A stretch of DNA of 64,000 bases, taken from NCBI GenBank assembly GCA_011033025.1, contig WFMF01000003.1, positions 248,001 to 312,000 of the forward strand, given 5' to 3'. The notes beneath the pieces are model-generated. The model made no database searches. It was not told the origin of the DNA and was given only the letters and a program-made list of their open reading frames with translations. The DNA is from Beroe forskalii (lineage: Eukaryota > Ctenophora > Nuda > Beroida > Beroidae). The translations under genes were made by a program, and so were the position numbers. Shown here one piece after another: positions 43,516 through 54,260 of the stretch; the stretch's first letter is position 1, and each line of letters opens with the position of its first letter.

Positions 43516-44865
43516 ATGATGGATGATGACTGGGTGGATGCCGTGGCAGCAGACACCACCCCTCCCTGTGTAACACCAGTAGTTCCTGTTGATGTCTCCC
43601 TAGTGGCCCCCGCATCTAGTGCCCCATCTGCTGTTGATGTCTCCCTAGTGGCCCCCGCATCTAGTGCCCCATCTGCTGCTGATGTCTCCCTAGTGGCCCC
43701 CGCATCTAGTGCCCCCTCTGCAACCCAGTACCTCTCTCAGTTCCTCTCTCCAGAGGACACTGAACAGGTGGTTTCTAAACTGGGGGCTGTCTCGCTGGAG
43801 GACTTGTGCTATGTGGACAGGCCCATGGCGGAGGAGGCTACTGAGGGCATGAAGCTCATCCCCCGGAGGAAAGCCATTGAAGCCCTCCTCAAGGTCTCTC
43901 AAAACACCGCAGTGAAACCATCTGCAGCAGCAGCAGCTGAGTCATCTGCAGCCCCCCAGAATGAGGAGGCTACAGGAAAAGAGGAATGTGCTGAGGGAGC
44001 TCCTCAGGAGTGCATTGCCATCGCAATAGACCGGTCTGGGAGCATGGGGGCAGGGTTTGAGGAGCAGAGGGCGTGGTGTGATGACGGCAACACTGCTGCT
44101 CTCCAGAGGTCTCTGCAGCAGAGGTCCAGGATGGACGCTGTCAAACAGGTGTTCTACGCCTTCAGAGACCGCACTGAGTCCTTAGGTGCCACTCGGCACC
44201 AGCTGGCCCTGATACAGTTCGACAACGAAATCGAGAGAATGTTAGACCTTACCTACTCCCTTAACACTTTCGAGGAGATAGTCGACGAGATGAAGCAGAG
44301 GGGGCAAACTGCCATCTACTCAGCTATTGTGGAGGGATGTAAGATGCTGAGACCCGTCTTCGACACTTCACCAACCACTGATCTACGGGTCCTGGTTCTC
44401 ACTGATGGACAGAACAACGCCGGTATCGACCCTCAGTCGGCTTTGATGGAAGCTAACCGTATAGGGGCTGTAGTAGACGCCATCATCGTAGGAGACAGTC
44501 CGGATGAGAACCTGAGGAGGATCGTCACAGCGACGGAGGGGACCTGTTTCCAGATCAAGTCTTGGTCGGAGGGGTTCGAGTTGATGGAATCAGAGGCCGT
44601 GGTCAGTCTAAGAGCCAGGAGAGGGGGCTCTGAGAAGCCTGCTTTCGTTGAGAGAGCACCACCAGAGCAGGGATTTGTTAGGATCCAGAGCCTGACTAGT
44701 GGCAGGAGTACAAAGAAGGCTCCAACCGCATGGAAGGAATTGGTGTATCTATTCTTTTTTCACCTTTTCACCTGCCTTTTTAACCCGCCTATTTTTAACC
44801 AGCCTTTGGAAAAAAATTTCAGGGATCGTTCAGAAGAAGGCTGCAGCCGCAGGGAAAGTCACTAA
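43516..44865 (+). CDS. SAM-like/vWA domain protein, paralogue B, truncated
   Basis: Near-identical to paralogue A up to the end of the vWA domain, with three DVSLVAPASSAPSA repeats instead of two and a shorter alanine run. The MIDAS residues are intact (DRSGSM, GQTAIYS, LTDGQNN). After RIQSLTSGRSTKKAPTAWKE the frame enters the MITE sequence and stops at 44865; there is no E2 domain. A GT (GGAATTG|GTGTATC, about 44740) and a TTTCAG (about 44821) bracket the first MITE piece, so splicing could remove it, but the next MITE piece still ends the frame soon after. The TATA box is displaced by the MITE at 42672, so expression is doubtful. Confidence 0.65.
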   Translation: MMDDDWVDAVAADTTPPCVTPVVPVDVSLVAPASSAPSAVDVSLVAPASSAPSAADVSLVAPASSAPSATQYLSQFLSPEDTEQVVSKLGAVSLEDLCYVDRPMAEEATEGMKLIPRRKAIEALLKVSQNTAVKPSAAAAAESSAAPQNEEATGKEECAEGAPQECIAIAIDRSGSMGAGFEEQRAWCDDGNTAALQRSLQQRSRMDAVKQVFYAFRDRTESLGATRHQLALIQFDNEIERMLDLTYSLNTFEEIVDEMKQRGQTAIYSAIVEGCKMLRPVFDTSPTTDLRVLVLTDGQNNAGIDPQSALMEANRIGAVVDAIIVGDSPDENLRRIVTATEGTCFQIKSWSEGFELMESEAVVSLRARRGGSEKPAFVERAPPEQGFVRIQSLTSGRSTKKAPTAWKELVYLFFFHLFTCLFNPPIFNQPLEKNFRDRSEEGCSRRESH

Positions 44866-45310
44866 GGTCCTGACTAGCGGCAGCAGAGCATCAGATCATC
44901 TATTCTTCTTCCTTATTTGCCTTTTTAGCCTGCCTTTTTTTAACCGGCCTTTTTAACCGGCCCTAGGAACAAGAATCGAATCATTTTTGAACCGCTTTAA
45001 CCGGCCCCTTGGACAAAAAGTTTTCTAGTGGTTGTCAGATCAAGGATTTTTTCCTCCAAAATGACCACTATAAAAATCCATTTATACTTTATCATAATAA
45101 ATTGCATCACTTATAGACCCAAATCCTGGTCTAATATGATGATTCAGGCCATTTATCATGTTATATAATGATTTTCAAGTGTATGAAACACTGTATAATA
45201 AGCCAGGTCATAAAAGTTTCATTTGACTTGAATTGACTGACACTTTGGACAAAAAAATCAAAGTGTTTTTGTCCTGATGGGCCGGTTATTAAATAAAGAC
45301 CAATGAGGTA
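44757..45310 (-). mobile_element. GGCCGGTT MITE at the 3' end of paralogue B
   Basis: Same insertion as in paralogue A (same junctions and internal sequence), so it predates the tandem duplication that produced A and B. Ends ACCAATGAGGTA. Confidence 0.6.
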
Positions 45311-45942
45311 AATATCATTGGTATCACCGGAAGGTTAGTTTACTTTCGTCTTCTCCTTTTGCTTTCGACTTTGATATCATTGAAACATGATCCTTAATTA
45401 TACCTACTGTGTATGCCTCTCCTTATTATACTTCATAAGTTCATAACCTCCCTCGTTGAGATTTGGTTTCCTTTCAGCTCTCTGCCCTCCTTATTTCCTC
45501 GAATGATATTAGCTTTACCCAAATACCTGCCCATGTCAAGAAGTGCATTATGAGCAATATGTAGGTACCTAACTATAGTACCTGCATACATACATAGCCA
45601 TTATTGAAGTAGCTATTAGAGATAAAGTCGCCAATGCACAATCTAAAGTTTGTGAACCTCAATTAATAGCCTCTTACTTGTTTTAACTCAGTCCATTTTT
45701 GGCAATTTGATGCCCAAGAACCAAACAAGAAGCCCTCTAGAATAAAATGTGTTAAATTTGATCGTGGCATCTCGTTACAAAGTTAAAATATGACGTTATT
45801 CTTTTCTTAATTTAAAGCTTATACGTAATTTTATTATCTATGAATTTTGTTTTCGACTCTCAGTGCTATATAAGAATGTACTTTCAACAGTTAGTATGAA
45901 ATATCGTAATTATATCGTGATAATTTGATTTCAAGGTCGTAT

Positions 45943-47430
45943 GATGGATGATGACTGGGTGGATGCCGTGGCAGCAGACACCACCCCTCCCTGTGTAACA
46001 CCAGTAGTTCCTGTTGTTGTCTCCCTAGGTGGCCCCCATCTAGTGCCCCCTGCGGATGTCTAGTGGCCCCCGCATCTAGTGCCCCTCTGCTGCGGATGTC
46101 TCCTAGTGGCCCCCGCATCTAGTGCCCCATCTGCTGTTGATGTCTCCCTAGTGGCCCCCGCATCTAGTGCCCCATCTGCTGTTGATGTCTCCCTAGTGGC
46201 CCCCGCATCTAGTGCCCCATCTGCTGCTGATGTCTCCCTAGTGGCCCCCGCATCTAGTGCCCCATCTGCTGCTGATGTATCCCTAGTGGCCCCTGCATCT
46301 AGTGCCCCCTCTGCTACCCAGTACCTCTCCCAGTTCCTCTCTCCAGAGGACACTGAACAGGTGGTTTCTAAACTCGGGGCTGTCTCGCTGGAGGACTTGT
46401 GCTATGTGGACAGGCCCATGGCGGAGGAGGCTACTGAGGGGATGAAGCTCATCCCCCGGAGGAAAGCCATTGAAGCACTCCTCAAGGTCTCTCAAAACAC
46501 CGCAGTGAAACCATCTGCAGCCCCCCAGAATGAGGAGGCTACAGGAAAAGAGGAATGTGCTGAGGGAGCTCCTCAGGAGTGCATTGCCATCGCAATAGAC
46601 CGGTCTGGGAGCATGGGGGCAGGGTTTGAGGAGCAGAGGGCGTGGTGTGATGACGGCAACACTGCTGCTCTCCAGAGGTCTCTGCAGCAGAGGTCCAGGA
46701 TGGACGCTGTCAAACAGGTGTTCTACGCCTTCAGAGACCGCACTGAGTCCTTAGGTGCCACCCGGCACCAGCTGGCCCAGATACAGTTCGACAACGAAAT
46801 CAGAAAATTTGGAGTGCACTCCCGAACTCTTTCGAAGGAGATAGTCGATGAGATGAAGCAGAGGGCCAAACTGCCATCTACTCAGCTCTTGTGGAGGGAT
46901 GTTATGTTCGAGACCCGTGTTACGAACTTCACCAACCACTGATCTACGGGTCCTGGTTCTCACTGCAACCGTATCTTAAGTTAGTTCGTAACTCGGTAAA
47001 ATCATAGAAGTCCGGATGAGAACCTCAAGAGGATCGTCACGAAGGAGGGGACCTGTTCGTAAATCCTTGTCAGGAGGGGCTTAGGTTGATGGAATCAAGA
47101 GGCCGTGGTCAGTCTGATAATCAATGATATAATCAAATCATGAGATCATTTCCCTGAGAGGCATTGGGCAAAGGATGGTATTTGGGCTGAATAGTGGCAG
47201 GGATACTAACCTAAAATCGTTCAGAAGAAACCTAAAAAATGGAAGGAATTATCTCGAAAATACAAATTATTTACCTTTTTTATTCTGCCTTTTAAATAAC
47301 TGGCCCTTTTCACCTGCCTTTTATTTAACCGGTCTATTTTTATTAACCAGCCTTTGGAAAAAATTTCAGGGATCGTTCAGGAAAGGGCTCCCAGCCGGAA
47401 AGTCACTAAGGTCCTGACTAGCGGCACCAG
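45943..47430 (+). pseudogene. SAM-like/vWA paralogue C, pseudogene
   Basis: Starts with the same MMDDDWVDAVAADTTPP, but small indels near 46027-46100 break the frame among expanded DVSLVAPASSAPSA repeats. The SAM-like region and the first half of the vWA domain (DRSGSM present) are readable at 46079-46800. From about 46800 on (CGAAATCAGAAAATTTGG) the sequence decays with many indels and local deletions. The LTDGQNN segment is lost. The 3' end carries the same MITE as A and B. Confidence 0.8.
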
Positions 47431-49045
47431 ACATTAGATCATCCATTCTTCTTCTTTATTTGCCTTTTTTAGCCTGCCTTTTTAGCTTTTTAACCGGCCC
47501 TAGGAACAAAATCAGATCATTTTTGAACCCACTTTAACCGGCCCCTTGGACAAAAAATTTTCTAGTGGTTGTCAGATCAAGGATTTTTTCCTCCAAAATG
47601 ACCACTATAAAAATCCATTTATACTTTATCATAATAAATTGCATCACTTATACCCAGCCGGCACAGAAACGTTTTAAATACGTTTAATAAACGTTTTTTA
47701 GGAAACCATAACGAAACGAAGTAACGTTTAATAAACGTTTATTAAACGTTCTTTTGCGTAACGGATAAAACGATAAAACTGGTTTGAATTTAACGTTTAA
47801 TAAACGTTTCTTGGGAAACGTTTCTTAAACGTCATACAAAACGGTAATTAAACAGAATGCTAGGTCTTGTAATTTTTGGTTTATTTTTTGGTTTATAAAT
47901 CGTTTTCAAAAAAACGTTTTTTATTGGTTTCCCCGAAACGATAAATAAACCAACTAATTAGTAATTTAATCACTTAATTATTTCTTAATTTTCGACAGAC
48001 TCAGCGAGTCCTCCGTCGACCACATGTGTATGCAGTATACACATGGTTGTAACAAAAATTATATAACAGGGATGTTTTCCACTGTGTTCGCCAGCGCCTT
48101 GCAAGGCAAATATTGCTGAGGCTTGCAGGACCAGGGATTATATCTATAGGAATAAAATGTTTCCTTGTGTTTCAATGCAACCTCGTTAACTTCGTTTTCA
48201 AAAGGTTTATTTTTGGTTTGAAAAACGTTTACAGTCCGAAAATAAACGTTTAAAAAGCGATTAATTTTTAGTTTGCAGTAAACGTTTTCGCCAACCAAAA
48301 ATAAACTTTTTCGAAACGTTTATTGTTGGTCTTCAAGAAACGTCTCCACAGAACCAAAAATAAACGTTTCTGTAACGTTTATTTTCGGTTTTAGGAAAAC
48401 GTTTTGTGGACCAAAAATTAAAGTTTTTGGAACGTTTATTTTTGGTTCTGTGCGAAACGTTTCGTGAATACGAACAATAAACGTTTCGAAAAAGTTTATT
48501 TTTGGTTGGCGAGAAACGTTTACTGCAAACCAAAAATAAACGTATTTTAAACGTTTATTTGAGGTTTCCATAAATACGCAATTCCAATCCGAAAATTGTT
48601 ATTATGTAAACCAAAAATAAACGTTTTTCAAACGTTTATAATTATTAGTTTCATATAAACGTTTTGGATGAACCTAAATTAAACGTATCAGAAACGTTTA
48701 TTTTTGGGATTTCAATAAACGTTTCTGCAGAAACGTTTATTAAACGTATCAAAAACGATTATCCATAATGTTTGACGGAAACCAAATTCAAACCAAATAT
48801 AAACGTTTATTATTGGTTTATTATTGGTTTGGTTTGAAAATGCCGGCTGGGATAGACCCAAATCCTGGTCTAATATGATGATTCAGGCCATTTATCATGT
48901 TATATAATGATTTTCAATTGTATGAAACACTGTATAATAAGCCAGGTCATAAAAGTTTCATTTGACTTGAATTGACTGACACTTTGGACAAAAAAATCAA
49001 AGTGTTTTTGTCCTGATGGGCCAGTTAAATAAAAAACAATGAGGT
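47272..49045 (-). mobile_element. GGCCGGTT MITE of paralogue C, split by another insertion
   Basis: The same element as in A and B, but interrupted at 47653-48851 by an unrelated transposon. The outer part ends CAATGAGGTA. Confidence 0.6.
47653..48851. mobile_element. 1.2 kb AACGTTTATT-rich MITE with CCCAGCCGGCA ends
   Basis: Inverted ends CCCAGCCGGCA and TGCCGGCTGGG. It is flanked by ATA on both sides, while paralogues A and B have a single ATA at the same place (CACTTATAGACCC), so a 3-bp target duplication is directly seen. The body is a dense array of AACGTTTATTTTTGGTTT-type units in both orientations. Non-coding. Confidence 0.85.
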
Positions 49046-49548
49046 AAATATCATTGGTGTCACCGGAAGGTTAGCTTACCGGAAGGTTAGTTTACTTTCG
49101 TCATCTCCTTTTGCTTTTGACTGTGATATCATTGAAACATGATCCTTCATTATACCTACTGTGTATGCCTCTCCTTATTCTACTCCATAACCTCCTTCGT
49201 TGAGATTTGATTTCCTTTCAGCTCTCTGCCCTCCTTATTTCCTCGAATGATTTTAGCTTTACCCAAATACCTGCCCATGTCAAGAAATGCACTATGAGCA
49301 ATATGTAGGTACCTAACTATAGTACCAATTACCTGCATACATACAAGGCCATTATTGAAGTACCTATTAGGCTATTAGATTTAACTCAGTCCATTATTTG
49401 ATGCCCAAGAACCAAACAAGAAGCCCTCTAGAATAAAATGTGTTGAATTCGATCGTGGGATCTCGTTGTACAAAGTTATGATATGACGTTATTCTTTTCT
49501 TGCCAGCTCTAATTTTATCTATGAATTTTGTTTTCGACTCTCAGTGCA

Positions 49549-49555
49549 ATATAAG
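49549..49555 (+). promoter_or_regulatory. TATA-like element of vWA-E2 paralogue D
   Basis: ATATAAG in the block CTCAGTGCAATATAAGAATA, about 80 bp before the ATG; equivalent to the TATATAAG of paralogues A and C. Confidence 0.4.
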
Positions 49556-49630
49556 AATATACTTGGACATTCCACTTTCAACAGTATGAAATATCGTAAT
49601 TATATCGTGATAATTTGATTTCAAGGTCGT

Positions 49631-51445
49631 ATGATGGATGATGACTGGGTGGATGCCGTGGCAGCAGACACCACCCCTCCCTGTGTAACACCAGTAGTTC
49701 CTGTTGTTGTCTCCCTAGTGGCCCCCGCATCTAGTGCCCCATCTGCTGCTGATGTATCCCTAGTGGCCCCTGCATCTAGTGCCCCATCTGCTGCTGATGT
49801 ATCCCTAGTGGCCCCTGCATCTAGTGCCCCCTCTGCTACCCAGTACCTCTCCCAGTTCCTCTCTCCAGAGGACACTGAACAGGTGGTTTCTAAACTCGGG
49901 GCTGTCTCGCTGGAGGACTTGTGCTATGTGGACAGGCCCATGGCGGAGGAGGCTACTGAGGGGATGAAGCTCATCCCCCGGAGGAAAGCCATTGAAGCAC
50001 TCCTCAAGGTCTCTCAAAACACCGCAGTGAAACCATCTGCAGCAGCAGCAGCAGCTGAGTCATCTGCAGCCCCCCAGAATGAGGAGGCTACAGGAAAAGA
50101 GGAATGTGCTGAGGGAGCTCCTCAGGAGTGCATTGCCATCGCAATAGACCGGTCTGGGAGCATGGGGGCAGGGTTTGAGGAGCAGAGGGCGTGGTGTGAT
50201 GACGGCAACACTGCTGCTCTCCAGAGGTCTCTGCAGCAGAGGTCCAGGATGGACGCTGTCAAACAGGTGTTCTACGCCTTCAGAGACCGCACTGAGTCCT
50301 TAGGTGCCACTCGGCACCAGCTGGCCCTGATACAGTTCGACAACGAAATCGAGAGAATGTTAGACCTTACCTACTCCCTCAACTCTTTCGAGGAGATAGT
50401 CGATGAGATGAAGCAGAGGGGACAAACTGCCATCTACTCAGCTATTGTGGAGGGATGTAAGATGCTGAGACCCGTGTTCGACACTTCACCAACCACTGAT
50501 CTACGGGTCCTGGTTCTCACTGACGGACAGAACAACGCCGGTATCGACCCTCAGTCGGCTTTGATGGAAGCTAACCGTATCGGGGCTGTAGTAGACGCCA
50601 TCATCGTAGGAGACAGTCCGGATGAGAACCTTAGGAGGATCGTCACAGCAACGGAGGGGACCTGTTTCCAGATCAAGTCTTTGTCGGAGGGGTTCGAGTT
50701 GATGGAATCAGAGGCCGTGGTCAGTCTGAGAGCCCGGAGAGGGGGCTCTGAGAAGCCTGCTTTCGTTGAGAGAGCACCACCAGAGCAGGGGTTTGCGAGT
50801 ATCCAGGTGAAGGACCTGACTAGTGGCAGGAGTACTGCTGGGATCGTTCAGAAGAAGCCTCCAGCCGCAGGGAAAGTCACTAACTGCGACGCTGTGGTCT
50901 CCCGAACTCTACAATCTTACGGAGGGAAAGTAAAGCAAGGTACCTTCAAGCGAATCATGAAGGAAATCAAAGACATTGTCAGCGGCAATGCCTGGACAGG
51001 CGCAGGCTGGCAAGTGTTCCCTGACCCTGATGATCTCCTGCTGATGAAGGCACTCATGACTGGACCTGAGGACTCGCCTTTTGTCGGCGGTACCTTCGTT
51101 CTTAACATAAACTTCTCGTCAGATCACCCATTCAAACCGCCTAAAGTCCTCTTCGAGACACCCGTCTATCATTGCAATGTGTCAGATACTGGAGAAATCT
51201 GTGTGGACATTTTAAGAGATAGGTGGAGTCCAGCTATCTCAATTGCCATGGTGTTAGAGTCTATACGGGAGTTGCTAAGCAACCCTAACCCTGACAACGC
51301 CCTGCGACAGTGGATTGCGGAGGTAACGATCATGCACCAGCGCTCAGGGGGTCGTGACACCAGGTATTACGAGGCAGCAGCCGAGGCTACTAAGACCTGC
51401 GCTAGTGCCACGGTGGAGGAGTGGAAGAAGGCCTGGGGAGTTTAA
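49631..51445 (+). CDS. SAM-like, vWA and ubiquitin-conjugating (E2) fusion protein, paralogue D
   Basis: 604 residues in one exon. Order: acidic start; three repeats of DVSLVAPASSAPSA type (27-69); SAM-like helices (about 71-126); alanine/glutamate linker; vWA domain (about 167-365) with MIDAS D173, S175, S177, T267 and D298 (DRSGSM, GQTAIYSA, LTDGQNN); basic linker; UBC/E2 fold (about 422-604). The E2 part has the catalytic cysteine C524 in GEICVDILRDRWSPA, a conserved NPNPDNAL and the C-terminal helices. The usual HPN motif upstream of the cysteine is HCN (514-516); the asparagine that stabilises the transition state is kept and the proline is replaced. The likely role is ubiquitin or ubiquitin-like transfer steered by vWA/SAM protein contacts; intracellular, with no signal peptide. 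It is the only intact E2-bearing member of the cluster. Confidence 0.9.
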   Translation: MMDDDWVDAVAADTTPPCVTPVVPVVVSLVAPASSAPSAADVSLVAPASSAPSAADVSLVAPASSAPSATQYLSQFLSPEDTEQVVSKLGAVSLEDLCYVDRPMAEEATEGMKLIPRRKAIEALLKVSQNTAVKPSAAAAAAESSAAPQNEEATGKEECAEGAPQECIAIAIDRSGSMGAGFEEQRAWCDDGNTAALQRSLQQRSRMDAVKQVFYAFRDRTESLGATRHQLALIQFDNEIERMLDLTYSLNSFEEIVDEMKQRGQTAIYSAIVEGCKMLRPVFDTSPTTDLRVLVLTDGQNNAGIDPQSALMEANRIGAVVDAIIVGDSPDENLRRIVTATEGTCFQIKSLSEGFELMESEAVVSLRARRGGSEKPAFVERAPPEQGFASIQVKDLTSGRSTAGIVQKKPPAAGKVTNCDAVVSRTLQSYGGKVKQGTFKRIMKEIKDIVSGNAWTGAGWQVFPDPDDLLLMKALMTGPEDSPFVGGTFVLNINFSSDHPFKPPKVLFETPVYHCNVSDTGEICVDILRDRWSPAISIAMVLESIRELLSNPNPDNALRQWIAEVTIMHQRSGGRDTRYYEAAAEATKTCASATVEEWKKAWGV

Positions 51446-51648
51446 AGAAGGCCTGGGGAGTGTGAAGAAGGTCTGGGGAGTTTAAAGAAGGCCTGGGGAG
51501 TGTGAAGAAGGCCTGGGGAGTGTTAAGAAGGCCTGGGGAGTGTTAAGAAGACCTGGGGAGTGTGAAGAAGGCCTGGGGAGTTTAAAGAAGGCCTGGGGAG
51601 TGTAAAGAAGGCCTGGGGTGTTAAGAAGGCCTGGGGAGTGTGAAGAAG
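51420..51648 (+). repeat. About 20-bp minisatellite made from the gene's last codons
   Basis: The final codons of paralogue D (AAGAAGGCCTGGGGAGT) are the first unit of an array of about 12 copies of AAGAAGGCCTGGGGAGTGTT and variants. The stop codon lies inside the second repeat (GTTTAAAG). Units vary as TTTA, TGTG and TGTT, so different copies differ in frame. Confidence 0.85.
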
Positions 51649-51649
51649 A

Positions 51650-53540
51650 GTTTGAAATGGAGATCTAAGCGGACTTTCATGATAACTATTTTAGAGTACT
51701 CTCTTAATTTGGTTGCTGCATTGGTGCGATGGTGCAGTTCAATAACCTCTAACCACGTATTACTTATTACTTTTTACTGATTGGAAACTTATCCAGTTCA
51801 AAATCCACTTATTACTTTACTGATTAAAAATTGAAAAAAGGGTTTCCTACCAAGTCGTACAAAATCACAAAGTCACAAATGAGGAATAAAGTGTAGAACA
51901 GTAGGAAGGAGTGTTGTCAAACCTACATCGAAGGAAGAGTGTGGTGGGACTATAAACGACTTGTAATGAAACCTTTTGTGTATGATTCCTACAATTTTCC
52001 TTTGTGTCAAAAAGGTGAAGAAATCGATATTTTTTATTATTATCAGCTGATCAAAAACGTATTTTGATGGATAGTTTTTTATTGTTGCTGATCACTATAA
52101 AGGAAGTTTCAATTATACAATCAATTATTATTAATCAATTGATGTTAAAGAGGCAGATTCAGTCATTCAGATGCAAAAAAAAATCTGCAGTGGGTTCTTG
52201 TGATCAAATCATGTTAATGAATTGATCCTAGACACAAGTCTCAGATGTTAAACTCTCAGAAATTTCGCCTGCAGATAGGGATTCTAAAATATCTATAATA
52301 CCCTTGATCGTGATTTTGCAAGAAAAGCAAGCGGGGCCCAATGAAACAGGAAAAATGTTGGTTTAAAGTGAAGGGATTTGGAATGGTGTAGCCGAGGGGA
52401 TTTTTCCTTTTGGAGGGTAAGCTGCTATTTCAGTAATTCAGGTTATTTTAATCTACAAACCACAGTAGCGAACTGCTGGGATTTGACCTCTGTGTTGTAA
52501 ATGGTAAATAATTGGTACCTAATAAAAAAATCTAATAATAATAATCTAAAAGTATGTCTTCGCCCTATACAAGTGCATTCGTATGATGAATACCAGTTGG
52601 GAACGGAAATTTCACTTGACGAAAATTCACCTCGTAACAGGTCACTTCTAGGCAAAGGTTAGGGTTAGGGTTAAAGTGAAAGCGTTGGTTAAGGTAAGGG
52701 TTCGGCTTTTGAGCCCTGAAGTACCCAGAATAAGGGCCATGAAGTGAAATATCGAGGCCCTTCCAGTTCACTCATTATGTTTATTTACCTATACCACTTA
52801 TACCAGTTCACTATCTTATCTAAACTGCAGTTCACTGTTATCAATACCACTACCAGAACACACTTATCTTTACCATCTTTTCTGCCCCAAAAAATCTTAA
52901 TTTGATATTAACTTTGCTCGATTCCCATAATTTTACAAGTTATCTGCGATTCTGGAAACCTGCTGCTCATTACATCGAAACAATTCCATGAAATTAGGGC
53001 AACCTGCGGCATCTCGACACCACGTGTGGCTCACCTTGTCAGTTTTAATTGTTATAAACTGACAAGATAAGCACATTTTAACGCATTTCATGGGTCATTT
53101 AGCGACAATCTTTAATTTAATAATCCTCAATTTATTGTACTGTCCCATGATCAATTATCTTTGTCTCGACGTTACCTATACCATTTAGTTGAAATTACAT
53201 GACTCAGTGTCCGCAGCATTTGACTACAATTACACTGTTTGAGTTACCAAATTCCAAATTAAGTATGTTGCAAATCAAATCCCAAATCAAGCATGTTTGA
53301 CTTGGAATTTGGGTTTTGAGTTTTAATCCATCCAATAACTCATCAGTCAGCAGTCAGCACTATTGAAGATGCTGATCATCCATAACCATCAACCAGGTAC
53401 CTAAGTCTGAAATGAAACCCCTCGTTCTGCATTCGATAGATAATGTTACAGATTGAAATCTGAAGATCATTAATCTGAACGATATTATAGAGCTCGTTGT
53501 ACGGTTGTACCTATTAATCAAGAGTTTTCCATTAAATCTA
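51650..53540. other. No gene; contains degraded telomere-like MITE
   Basis: AT-rich DNA without exons. At 52597-52762 is a fragment resembling the telomere-like MITEs (GGTTAGGGTTAGGGTTAAAG between arms such as TTTCACTTGACGAAAATTCA). Confidence 0.45.
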
Positions 53541-53547
53541 ACGAGTT

Positions 53548-53826
53548 CAGGGTCAAGGTGCGTATTAACTTATTAAGAGTGAGGTATGAGCATGTCAGGG
53601 TCAAGGTGCGTATTAACTTATTAAGAGTGAGGTATGAGCATGTCAGGGTCAAGGTGCGTATTAACTTATTAAGAGTGAGGTATGAGCATGTCAGGGTCAA
53701 GGTGCGTATTAACTTATTAAGAGTGAGGTATGAGCATTATATCAGGGTCAAGGTGCGTATTAACTTATTAAGAGTGAGGTATGAGCATGTCAGGGTCAAG
53801 GTGCGTATTAACTTATTAAGAGTGTG
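53548..53826 (+). repeat. 48-bp tandem repeat, six units
   Basis: Unit of 48 bp containing CAGGGTCAAGGTGCGTATTA and ACTTATTAAGAGTGAGGTAT. One unit has a 3-bp insertion (CATTATATCAGG). A partial inverted copy follows at 53864-53905 (GCTCATACTTTGAATACGCA). Confidence 0.85.
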
Positions 53827-54260
53827 AGCATATCCTGTGGATATGAGCTGGTGTTCCACAAGCTGAAATGCTCATACTTTGAATACGCACCTTGAACCTC
53901 ACTTATTAATGATCCATTAATGATTCATAGAACGCACTCTATCTATATCGCGTAGAATGGTAACTACCTTCAATCTTCAAAGTTAGATCTATAGATATTG
54001 GACGTAAATTCCAATATCCGTGAGCAACCTGTGATAAAAGCCATTTTTCGACACTACCCCTTAAGACCATTAAGAATCGATATGGCCTTATTTATATGAT
54101 GTGGTCATATACGACCACATCTGACCTCGATGGTGACCAGTTGATATTGACCACGCCTTTTTTAAGGTTAGGCGCAGACTTGATCGTAGTTAGTATTGAA
54201 TAATCAGCATCTTCGATAGTGTTCAGCAACTTCGGTAATGCCTCTTTTCTAACTCATATT

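Noticed and set aside
51446-51660. Extension of the E2 coding region through the KKAWGV repeats
   Set aside because: An in-frame TAA lies at 51443-51445 and the repeat units are not a constant multiple of three.
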